NCBI GenBank assembly: GCA_033629205.1
Contig: CM066163.1
Span: 1,860,001-1,924,000 of the forward strand
Length of the DNA: 64,000 nucleotides
Source of the DNA: Lithocarpus polystachyus
Taxonomy: Eukaryota; Streptophyta; Magnoliopsida; Fagales; Fagaceae
Reading direction: 5' to 3'
In this document: piece after piece, positions 48,821 to 58,917 of the stretch
How the letters are laid out: each line of letters opens with the position of its first letter
How positions within the stretch are numbered: position 1 is the first letter of the stretch
The notes under the pieces: generated by a model
The model's database searches: none
The model's input: the letters and a program-made list of their open reading frames with translations, nothing else
Told to the model about the DNA's origin: nothing
Position numbers and translations under genes: made by a program

Positions 48821-49208
48821 TTGAAGAGCTGAAAATATTAATGATATGAGGTTTTTTTTTTTTTTTTTTTTTGAAGGATAAAAATACGCATACAAAAGTA
48901 ACAAAAAAGAAAATATACACATACATACATAAGATGAGCCAACCACCCTTGGCCCTTGGGCTTCATATAAAAAAATCGGTATGAGACATTGGTGGTTCAT
49001 TTTGTGGTAGATTACTCTTGTTAGTTATCTACATTACAATAAAAATACTAATACTTTGAACTTTGAAGAGCTGAAAATATTAATGATATAAGTTAGTAAC
49101 TACAAAAGTAACAATAAAAATGAACCAAGTAACCAACCACCCTTAGGCTTCACCAAAAAAAAAAAAAAGCATATGAGATATGGTGGTCTATTTTGTGGTA
49201 GATTACTT
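48821..49208 (+). repeat. Two diverged tandem copies of a 150-200-bp unit
   Basis: Units 48821-49018 and 49062-49208 share TTGAAGAGCTGAAAATATTA, ACAAAAGTAACAA, CCAACCACCCTT and TTTTGTGGTAGATTACT blocks. The first carries a 24-base poly(T) with GAAGGATAAAAATACG in place of a short unique part of the second. Confidence 0.6.
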
Positions 49209-49588
49209 TAGAAATTTACGATTTAATAAATGATTTAATTGTTTTTTGATAGTTTCTCGACCCAATCTATACCGACTCTAATCCTATTTCAAGCTTTGTC
49301 TAGATTATTAAATTATATACTGATCCAAAATTAACTTAACTGTGTTAGGTGATAGGTAACGCTAAGTCTCTCCCTCCAATTTTGGTATGCAATTAAAAAG
49401 AACAAACACGTTTCACACTCTGCAACTACATTATTGTCTCTGGGCCATCTTTTTTTTTTTTTTTTTTTCCCTCATAATGCTTCTTGTTCATCTCATTATT
49501 TATTTAAAACTGGCTGCTTGGTTCTTAGACCCTCTCCATTTCTGTATTTCCATATCTAAAAACTCTCAATTTTATTACTGGGGTTACC

Positions 49589-50193
49589 ATGATTTCAAGG
49601 AGTGTATGCTTTCGCAATTTGATTCAATCTCTTCGAGCTACTTCTTCCTCATCCAAGGTGTTTTTTTTTTTTTTAAAGCTTTGACATCTTATAATTTAAT
49701 CGCTATTGCTATTGTTATTGTTATAATTTCTTTGTTTTTGTTAGGCAGATATTGTTACAAGTTTTTTTTGTTTTTTTATTTTTATAATTATAAACGTTTG
49801 CAGAGGGTTTTTCTGGGTGAAAGAGTCTTATGAAATTATTTTCTTTGTATCTTTCATTCTTTCTCGGTTCTTTGATCATATATAAGCTATCCTCGCATTC
49901 AATTTTCATGTTTTGGTGATTGATTAATTATCTTCTTTAGTACCTCTAGTATTTTTTTTTTAAATATTTCGGGGAGCATATTATCTACGTAATTCTAACC
50001 ATTCATTTCTTCTCTCAGAATAGAAACTCCTCAACTAGTTTGTCTTTGTAAAGATACATAAATGTTTGAAATTATAACACTTAAATTAAATGACCATGAT
50101 CATTGGACGTATCATACTCCCAAAAAAAAAAAAAAAACATCATAGAGATACCATAAAATTATCCTTATCTTGGATATATTACATAGGCTATTC

Positions 50194-50231
<38 letters not shown>

Positions 50232-50443
50232 TGGCTAATAATAGGTTATTCAATTTGTAGTTCATACATTAGATAGTCTAGTCAATTATATTTTCTTACA
50301 TAACATGCACGATTTTTGTTTTGTTTTGTTTTGATGAATGCATATAACATGTTATTCTCTCAAAAGTTTCTCAAAAAAAGAAAAAGAAAAACGTTATTCT
50401 TTCTTTGCTCGATTCAAAGAACGGTCTAAACGTTTCTCAAAAT

Positions 50444-50485
<42 letters not shown>

Positions 50486-51508
50486 GTCCAAAACGTGTTC
50501 ATAGGGGCCAATATATAGTCTGCGCCGGGATAGGTTCGACTTACAAGAATAGGCTGGGCGTAGATGAATGTGGGTTGCTTATTGATTGGGTTGGGTGTAG
50601 GTTTGTGTTGTTTAATACACCTATGAGATACCTGTACCACTTCCCTATATATATATATATATATATATATTAGTGTTACTATTGAGCCTGAAAAAAAAAA
50701 ATGTCGTGGAAAGGAACTAAAAAAATGATATTAATAACAAGAGATCCATTAATAAGATGATGCGGGATATTCATTATGAAAAATGCTAATGTAAATTTTT
50801 TTTAAGAAATAAACATACGAGAGGAAACGAGGTCTTAACATAAAAACAAATACTTATTAACAACTAATTTAATTGGTGTTACATTAATAATATAATAAAA
50901 AAATTTCTTTGTTAATCTTTTTTTAATTAAAATTTGGCACGTCAATTTGAAACCTCATTTCACATAAAAGTAAGTCTTATTTAGAGATCTTACTTAGAAA
51001 ACCCGCCTTTATATGAGAGGAGATAATACTGTTGTACAATATAATTATTTAAAATTTAAGTCTTACTTTTTTTTTTTTTTGGCGTTTTGAGAAAATATAA
51101 ATAAACAAAAATTAAAAGTGAAAAGCTAATCCAAACAGATTTGAATTCAAATTTCAAAGTTCAAGCCAAAGCAGGGATAGAAATGTGAAAGAACATACAT
51201 AAGGAGAATTGACGTATTAATGTGTACATTTTGTAGATTGGATGTTACTATGGATTTTCATCTCAGGCTTCATCTTCTCTGCAACAAACGTGCGAACCAT
51301 CTATTTATCGGTAATTGCATTAAATTGAATTAGTCCCTCGTGTTACAACATTATGCAAGTGCTTTAGTAGGTACATTTATCCTCATTCAAATACACAAAC
51401 AAATATTGAAATACACACACGTCTTGTGGTTTCGTCTGGAATTTTCTACCAAGTGAAAAAAAAAAAAAAAAAAAAAAGGATCTCTAGCTATTGTTTTGTT
51501 TTGTTTTG

Positions 51509-51543
<35 letters not shown>

Positions 51544-54500
51544 CGGGTATATGCTTTTCTTATTGAGAATTGGCAATTTCAGAGATGATGACTACGCTGA
51601 TCTGGACTGGGATAATCTTGGATTTGGTATAATGCCAACTGATTACATGTACCTTATGAAATGTTCTAAAGGAGAGGATTTTGAACAAGGTCAGCTTAAT
51701 CGTTATGGAAACATTGAGTTGGGCCCTGCTGCTGGTGTTCTGAATTATGGGCAGGTAAGCTGAAAGTGATCTCTTTGTTACAATATTCAAATCTTTGCAT
51801 GCTAGCTACAATACTTTGGATGGAACTCTATTATCTAATACAAATTCTGAGTAACTTGGAAGTTGAATTAACTTGGTTCTAATTGTCCGAGTAGGAGGAA
51901 GCTTTGTTCTTACAAGTCTTAATAGGTATCCAGTGTTATGTCATTTAAAATTTTAAATGACATAGCACTCTATATACTGTTAGATCGAGGAAATAAACTT
52001 TGTTGCCAAACAAATATGGTGACATGACCACTTTGAAGTAACGAAAGTGACCATGCTCGAGTTTCAAGTCTCAACTATATCACTAAAATATTGGTCCAAC
52101 CCATTGGTGAAGTTTCATATATGGAAAATTTGAAAAAGTTTGGGTCACCTTAATCATGCTTTAAATGCATGAAGTAGTCACTGTTTTTGAAGGAAGACAT
52201 TTCCAATGAATTGATATGGACTTTTGCTTAGAGCTAGATAGCAAATAAGGGGTGGAAAGAAGGAGAAAAATGAAAAGAACAAGTAACTCAAAACAAGGCC
52301 ATCCCTAAAAAATGCAGCCTATTTTACCCTTCATTGTGAAGCCTATAAGAAACTTATAATCATGTCAAAAATCTGAACAGGCAGTGTATGAAGGTACAAA
52401 AGTGCATAGGAAAGAAGATGGGCGCCTTCTTCTTTTCCGTCCAGAGCAGAATGCGATTCGCATGAAATTTGGAGCGGAGAGAATGTGCATGCCATCACCC
52501 TCCACTGATCAATTTGTAGATGCTGTGAAGCAGACTGTCCTAGCCAACAAGCGTTGGGTAATCCTCTTCTATCTTGAAGAAAACGCTGAACCATTAATTC
52601 TCTTTATGAGTTAATTATTTCTTTAAGTTTATACCATCTTTTTAATATAATATATGTGGATGATTATGATGATCAGGTTCCTCCTCCAGGAAAAGGGTCT
52701 CTGTACATTAGGCCTCTGCTCATGGGAAGTGGTCAAATATTGGGTTTGGGTGCAGCACTTGAATACACTTTCCTAGTATATGTTTCCCCTGTTGGCAACT
52801 ACTTCAAGGTGAGGGCATTTTTTGTTTTCCAATTGAAGCTTTACTTTTTTGCTTCGAACAAAAATCTTCTAGACTGTCTAGACTACTAAAAATGGGACAA
52901 TGATTTTTATTCCATTGGATCCTACCAAGTGTAGAATGATTTATCATTTATGTTATCTTGGTTTATAATCAGGAGGGTTTTGCACCCTTGAACTTATATG
53001 TTGAGAAAGATTTTGATCGTGCCTCTCGTGGTGGAACGGGAGGTATCAAATCAATCACCAACTATGCCCCGGTAAGGAATTTATTCTCTCATGTAACTTA
53101 AGTTTTTGCTGCATTAAGCATTATTGTATAACACATCATGGTGTTTGAAATTGTAGGGTTTGAAAGCATTGACTAAAGCAAAGAACAGAGGATTTTCTGA
53201 TGTCTTATATTTGGACTCAGTGAATAGGAAAAATATTGAGGAGGTCTCCTCTTGTAACATTTTTATTGTGAAGGTATTTTTCTTTTATAGAATATTTTAA
53301 GTTCAATCTGTAGTACTATTTACACTAGTTAGCAAGTTTTTGTCTTGATGGAATTTAAGGAAAGGGAAACTATTCTGTGATGACCACAGAAAATAACCAA
53401 AGGATGCCAAGCATTCTGTATCTATAAAACTCATTGGATAAACCTTGAAAGAAATTACAATATAAGGTATAATTTCCAAGGATCACTGATTATTGAGAAA
53501 CAAATTGATTTGTGAAATTATTGTAAGTATATGGAGATGAATGAAAACAGTAGGCAAGAAATGAAGCTTGAGATTGATCAAGAAAAGCTATTTGTAATAT
53601 AATTAACCATATTGATACTAATAAGATGTAGATGACAGCTTATCACTTAGGCATCATAAATTGAACCATTCAGTTTCCCCCATTAAGTTTAAGCAACCTG
53701 TAAATTATCAACAACAAAAAAAAAGTTTAATCAACCTATATTTAATACTTGTTTCACATTTACTTCATTGAAATTTTTAGTCCTCAATTATATTATCTCC
53801 CTTTGTATTCTTATAATTGGTACACTCTAAACCTCATGCATGCATTTTCCAATTTTCTAGGGCAATGCTATATCAACTCCTGCAATAAATGGGACCATTC
53901 TTCCAGGAGTCACCCGTAGAAGCATCATTGAGATTGCTCGCGATTATGGTTACCAGGTGATATTCATGTACCACTAAATGACAGCTTGAACCTGATTTTC
54001 TTAATTAATATTTGGAAGTAATACCAACTGAGAAGGGCTTCATTAAAAAATTAAGGCCACTCTTCCCATTGTACATGTGAGACTTATGCATGACTAGGAA
54101 CTTGCAGTTTCTATTGTTGATGTTTCTCTTTGTTGCTAAGATGTGAACTCTTTACTCTGTAGAGCCTTTGTCATGGAATTCATTCTATTTTCTTCTAAAA
54201 ATAATTAATTACTACTTATTTCAAATGTTTAAATTGTTAGGAAATGGTTAGTTTAATTATTTAACCATTATTCTAATATCGTTTGTAATTTGATGCCAGG
54301 TCGAGGAACGTGTTATTCCTATTGATGAATTGATTGATGCCGATGAAGTTTTCTGCACAGGAACTGCTGTTGGTGTTGCTTCTGTAGGTAGCATTACATA
54401 TGAAGGAAAAAGGTAATTAACAGTATATGGATTATTTGTTAATTTGCTGAAAGATGGTTAAAGTATAGCTATAACTAGAAAAATTGAAGTTCTGAAAATT

Positions 54501-54812
54501 TTCAAATAAAGAAATAAGCTAAAAAGTTAAAAGAAAAAACTATTCGCAAACACACCATAGTGTGATAGAATAAAAAAGAGCCTTTTGAAAATAAATGAGT
54601 ACCTTCAAGTTGCATCCCTCTGATTATTGATCATAATTGTTGCAGGATTTATATTAATACTGCCAATATTTAACTTATGTAACTTATTTATATGCAGGAT
54701 TAAATTTAAAACGGGTGCTCAGACTGTGTCCCAGGAACTATACTCAACCCTTGTAGGAATAAAAACGGGTTTGATTGAGGATAAGATGGGCTGGATAGTA
54801 GAGATAGAATAG
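49589..54812 (+). CDS. BCAT2: Branched-chain amino acid aminotransferase, copy 2 (BCAT1/2 type)
   Basis: Ten exons: 49589-49657, 51237-51310, 51583-51754, 52381-52557, 52677-52808, 52973-53071, 53157-53273, 53861-53956, 54300-54412, 54698-54812; 1164 nt, 387 residues, the usual family length. All borders are GT-AG and phases agree with copy 1. The N-terminus MISRSVCFRNLIQSLRATSS is basic and Ser-rich (organelle targeting). Then come DYADLDWDNLGFG, GNIELGPAAGVLNYGQ, a YEGTK block with LLLFRPEQNAIRMKFGAERM, VPPPGKGSLYIRPLLMGSG, the PLP-binding Lys (K234) in GTGGIKSITNYAP and the phosphate-contact CTGTAVGVASVGSI (T334). The reaction is reversible transamination of Leu, Ile and Val with 2-oxoglutarate. 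Small oddities are ALEYTF for APEYTF and NYAPGLKAL for NYAPVLKAL. Intron 7 holds a tiny poly(A) insertion (53685-53737). Appears functional. Confidence 0.93.
50183..50252 (-). mobile_element. Micro-insertion: poly(A)35+10 nt with 12-bp TSD
   Basis: ATAGGCTATTCA (50183-50194) and ATAGGTTATTCA (50241-50252), one mismatch, flank 46 bp: G, 35 T and GTGGCTAATA. In intron 1 of BCAT copy 2. Confidence 0.6.
50448..50482. repeat. (GA)n microsatellite in BCAT copy 2 intron 1
   Basis: About 17 GA units. Intron 1 also has (TA)n near 50647-50670 and a long poly(T) at about 51510-51543 just before the exon 3 acceptor. Confidence 0.85.
53685..53737 (+). mobile_element. Micro-insertion in BCAT copy 2 intron 7, with paralogous empty site
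   Basis: AAGTTTAAGCAACCT (53685-53699) and AAGTTTAATCAACCT (53723-53737) flank GTAAATTATCAACAAC plus A residues (53700-53722). The paralogous intron in unit 2 has a single AAGTTTAAGCAACCT (60154-60168) followed directly by GTATTTAATAC: the empty site. Insertion therefore happened after the duplication, or on only one lineage of it. Confidence 0.8.
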
Positions 54813-55614
54813 TGACCATGCCAAAATATTGTCAAATTAATTGTTGCTCTTTGGAATAGAATTTGTAAAAATAAACCAATTTCATAATTCACAATCTATA
54901 TATCCAAAATTGAATATGTTTGGTGTTTAGCGTTGATTTGTTCCATGACAAATTAAGGACCAAAAAGTATTTTGGCAACAAATCTGCCCGTCATATGTGC
55001 TCCTTTATCACCCGGATCTTTACTCCTCTTAGCTTGTGAGCCTTTGCAAATCCATCAAATCTCCCACTCACATGTGAGTCTCTATCACATCAACCTTAGC
55101 AAATACAAGCCTTCGCAAATCCTAGAGTGTCATGCATGAAGATTTGCAGCAAACGCAGCAATCACCAAATGCCCATTCAAGCAAAAGCTGTACCTCGAAT
55201 ACCATTTTGTTAGGAGGAGTACTCATGAACCCAAAAGTCTAAGCTAATAAGGTTGAGTCCAACTTACAATTAGACAAAAGATGTTTATACTCATCATTTA
55301 ATAATACCTATAGAAGGGACATATCCCTTGAAAATTTCTAAATCTATTACTTTTGGTTTTGGATTTTCCACCGTCTTCTTTGATGAAACATATGAAAAAC
55401 ACATTTAGACCCCTACCAAGGCTAAACTACCAATTTTAATCACTTAATTCACATATTAACCAGATAGTTAATTAATCAATTTTAAATCACATTATTGTTA
55501 TGGATAAATAGAAAAAGCACACCAACCATATATAAATACATGCACACAGTGACAAACATATATTCACGGAGTGAAAATCCAAATGATAAAAACGTTATAG
55601 GGTAAAACCTAAAT
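54813..55614 (+). other. BCAT copy 2 3' flank
   Basis: 3' UTR and flanking DNA, matched by 62298-63085 in unit 2. No gene. Includes GTTAGGAGGAGTACTCATGA-like sequence common in plant repeats. Confidence 0.5.
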
Positions 55615-55620
55615 CCAACT

Positions 55621-56036
55621 GATGCGGGAGACGCAAGAAGATTATTATTTAGTATTATTTATGTTTACAAGCCAATTGTATTTTTATGTTTTAGGTCCTA
55701 TTAGTTTATTGGGCTATTAGTATTTTAATTTAGAAGCAAGGTTATTTTTGTAATAAGGCAATTAGGGTTTCCTAGCCAATTAGAACTAGGGTTTAGTAAT
55801 CCTTTATAAGCAACCTATGGTACTTCTAAAGGAGACGGTTGATATTTTGATGAATGAGAAAATGGCCGTTTGGTCTTTCTTTGGTCTGGTGCTGACTCCA
55901 GGTCTACCCTAGGTGCTGACTCCTAGTGGTTTCTCTCGTTTGGTGCTGACTTCAAGCAAGGCCTAGGTGCCAACTCCTAGGTCATATCCCTCTATTTTAT
56001 TGTTGTTTCAATTTTGTTCTGGTTGTCCTGTGTCAG
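55621..56036 (+). repeat. 5' LTR
   Basis: Left long terminal repeat, matching 57948-58360. It includes a GGTGCTGACTCC-type internal repeat (three or four variants) near its 3' end, the likely transcript start/end region. Confidence 0.9.
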
Positions 56037-56928
56037 TTTGGTATCAGAGCAAACACCGATTTGTTTGAAGCATCATTGCAAGTCAATCTAGAACTAGACA
56101 AAAAAAAAAAAAAAAAAAAAAAGCTTTCACCGTATATTTTCCACCACCAGAAATCCAGCCACCACACCACCTTCAAAATCCCTTCACGACATCTTTGCCA
56201 AACCACATTAAAAAAACCAGCTCTCAATACCCATACGTATCAAGCCACTAGAAGGTTACTCGTCAACCAAAGTCCTTTGACCCGTCAAACCCCATCTGTC
56301 AATCTTGGCCACCGTTGAAGCACCATACTAGCTGTTAGAAAAGCCAGCCACCACACCTATAAACCAAAAAACAAAAAAAAACCAAAGAACCCATACAAAC
56401 CATCAGCCACCAGCCGCCGAGACCCACACATCAACCCTCAGCCGCCACAGACTCATCAGCCACCAGCCGCTGACACCATCTTCACCCTTGATCACCGCAG
56501 CTGAGGATGTCGGCCATCGCCGATCCAAGACCCGAGACCAGCAGCTGCCACTCCGCCGTAGTCTTCCCCGTCTTGCGTCGCCACAGTCGTCGACCACTAG
56601 CATCGCTGTCCATCACCGAGTCGATATGTTGTCTCTTTTTTTTTTTCTGTGGCTTTCTTTTTAAGTCTGTACTTGAGTTCCTTTTAAAGTCCTTCATTTG
56701 AGTTTCTTTTAAGTCCGTGTCTGTAGTTTCTTAAAGCAGCAGTGTATCTTATTATTTTTGCACCAAAAAAAAAAAAAGGGAAGAAGAAAAGAAAAAGCAC
56801 GAAATCCAAACCTGTCATCAAGCCCAGTCCCAACAACTATTTGGGAGAACAGTCTTACAAGCCCATTGCAACGATTTGTCCAGAGAAAATCACATCATCT
56901 ATTTGTTGAAGCATTATTTTAGAGAATC

Positions 56929-57939
56929 ATGGTCATATTAGAAGCACCTTATTTTGATGGTTATGAAACTTACCCATGGGATTTTGTCAACTGGATGAAT
57001 GGGATGGAGCAATTCTTTGAGCAAGCAAATTTTGCAGATAACAAAAAGGTTAGGTATGCCAAGTTGAAGTTAAGAGGTAAAGCACAAAGGTTTTGGGAGA
57101 ACCTTGAATATTTCCGCTATATGAAGTATGAACCTGCCATTAGTGTGTGGGAAGATGTGAAAGAAAAGCTTTGTGATGAGTATTTGTCACCAGACTATTG
57201 AGCTAAGTATTTACCCCAATCTCAGTGTGGTACTTTTCAAGTTGAAGCAAATACGATGAATCCTCATTCTTATCCCATTTCATGCCCTCAGTGCACTTTT
57301 GAACACTCTACCAAGGAATTAAAGGAATTATTTGAAAAGCTCATGAAAAATTTTCAAGACATGATTGCTCAAATGAAGCAAATGAAGACTCAGACTGATT
57401 CAATAGGAAAATCATGGATAATTGATCACAATAAAATTATTGTTGCCCCCATAGAAGACAACATTAATGATGATATGTTGATAGTAGAGAAACCTCAAGT
57501 GACACCAAAGCCTAATGTTGACAAAGACGTACACGCCTTGGCCAGTGTTGCTCTAACATACATTCAAGGAAATGAATCTATTGAAGAACAACAAGGTGAA
57601 GAGATGATTTCTAAAGAGAGTATTATGTCAGAGGGTGTGCATGATGTGATATTGGAAGCTAATGAATCTGCCTTTGATCAGCCTTCCATGGTGCATGAAG
57701 ACAAATAGTTTGCTAAAGTAGAGAAAGTGGATAACATAGTACTTCCAATAGTTCAAGATAAGATTATGTTGAGTCCACACATTGATTTTGTTATTTCAAA
57801 AGAGTTTGACATGGTGGATATCAAGAATTTTCTTTTCTTTATGCTCCTAAAGGTGATTCCAGACTTGACGCAAGTGTTAATTGTCAGCATCCTAATCCTT
57901 CAATGCTTTAGAACTCGAGGTCGAGTTTTCTCCAACTAG
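56929..57939 (+). pseudogene. Retrotransposon gag-like protein with two in-frame stops
   Basis: One continuous frame interrupted by TGA at 57199-57201 (where Trp is expected in DY-stop-AKYLPQ) and TAG at 57706-57708. The first part (MVILEAPYFDGYETYPWDFV, then MEQFFEQANFADNKKVRYAK and RGKAQRFWENLEYFR) is the plant retrotransposon gag domain that packages the RNA; the middle is a Lys/Gln-rich coiled segment (ELKELFEKLMKNFQDMIAQM); the rest is acidic. No zinc knuckle or pol follows. Either dead or a passive element mobilised by relatives. Confidence 0.8.
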
Positions 57940-57947
57940 AGGAGAAC

Positions 57948-58360
57948 GATGCGAGAGACGCAAGAAGATTATTATTTAGTATTATTTATGTTTGCAAGCC
58001 AATTGTATTTTTATGTTTTAGGTCCTATTAGTTTATTGGGCTATTAGTATTTTAATTTGAAGCAAGGTTATTTTTGTAATAAGGAAATTAGGGTTTCCTA
58101 GCCAATTAGAACTAGGGTATAATAATCCTTTATAAACAATCTATTGTACTCCTTGAGGAGACGGTTGATATTTTGATGAATGAAAAAATGGCCGTTTGGT
58201 CTTTCTTTGGTCTGGTGCTGACTCCAGGTCTACCCTAAGTGCTGACTTCTAGTGGTTTCTCCCGCTTGTTGCTGACTCTAAGCAAGGCCTAAGTGCTGAC
58301 TCTTAGGTCATATCTCTTTATTTTATTGTTGTTTCAATTTTGTTCTGGTTGTTAGCGTCA
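57948..58360 (+). repeat. 3' LTR
   Basis: Right long terminal repeat of the element, followed by CCAACT. Confidence 0.9.
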
Positions 58361-58670
58361 CCAACTCAACAAGTCCACTATTGAAGATTGTTGCGGTACA
58401 TACAATATTCACGTGACTTCCTATACATATAGTTAGGCTTAGTACCCAAGCTCTCCTCTTCTGCTAGCAATTGCAGATAATGCATTGTGCCTTCAATGTT
58501 ACTTGTTGCCACATGTTGACCTACTGACAACAAAACCGATATCTCGATCACTTTAAGGCTTCTTGAAGATTTGATATCATCTCTTTTGATTCCAAACAAC
58601 AACTCCAACACTAGTATGGTGATCTATGTGTTTGAAAGTATAAACCTCGCTATGTGTTTGGAAGTATAGA

Positions 58671-58711
58671 CAGTGACTACTTCATGCCTTAAGTGCATGA
58701 AGTAGTCACTG
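58671..58711. repeat. 17-bp inverted repeat at the duplication junction
   Basis: CAGTGACTACTTCATGC (58671-58687) and GCATGAAGTAGTCACTG (58695-58711) are exact complements separated by 7 bases, precisely where unit 1 ends and unit 2 begins. The corresponding place in unit 1 (52155-52183) has only the right arm and a 6-bp palindrome, so the left arm was added at the junction. Confidence 0.85.
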
Positions 58712-58917
58712 TTTTTGAAGGAAGACATGTCCAATGAATTGATATGTAGTATGGACTTTTACTTAGAACTGGATAGCAAATAAGAGGTGGAAAGAAGGAG
58801 AAAAATGAAAAGAACAAGTAACTCAAAACAAGGCCATCCCTAAAAAAATGCAGCCTATTTTATCCTTCATTGTGAAGACTACAAAGAAACTTATAATCAT
58901 GTCAAAAATTTGAGCAG

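Larger units (their letters stand above)
55621..58360 (+). mobile_element. LTR retrotransposon, 2.74 kb, gag-only (Ty3-like, non-autonomous)
   Basis: LTRs 55621-56036 and 57948-58360 (about 415 bp, few differences), beginning GATGCGRGAGACGCAAG and ending GTCA, flanked by a 6-bp target duplication CCAACT (55615-55620 and 58361-58366). The primer-binding site TGGTATCAGAGC (56040-56051) matches the initiator Met tRNA 3' end; a purine tract AGAGGAGAA precedes the 3' LTR. The interior (1.9 kb) holds only a gag-like frame and a terminal NSRSSFLQLEE-type tail; protease, RT, RNase H and integrase are gone. Unit 2 shows the unoccupied target CCAACTCAAGAAG at about 63091, confirming the insertion. Confidence 0.9.
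52155..58655 (+). repeat. Tandem duplication unit 1 (BCAT copy 2, 3' half plus flank)
   Basis: From TCATGCTTTAAATGCATGAA in intron 3 of copy 2 to about 58655 in the 3' flank, this segment is closely matched, introns included, by unit 2 (about 58683-63385). Unit 1 contains the LTR retrotransposon 55621-58360, absent from unit 2. Without it the unit is about 3.75 kb. Intron identity is high, so the duplication is fairly recent. Confidence 0.85.

Noticed and set aside
49387..49833. 148-residue frame over the start of BCAT copy 2
   Set aside because: Wrong frame; the real first exon is 49589-49657, as shown by phase, the orphan paralogous exon and the family N-terminus.
58378..58611. 77-residue minus-strand frame conserved at 63107-63352
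   Set aside because: Conservation is explained by the tandem duplication of the whole segment; no domain recognised, and it is not supported as a gene.
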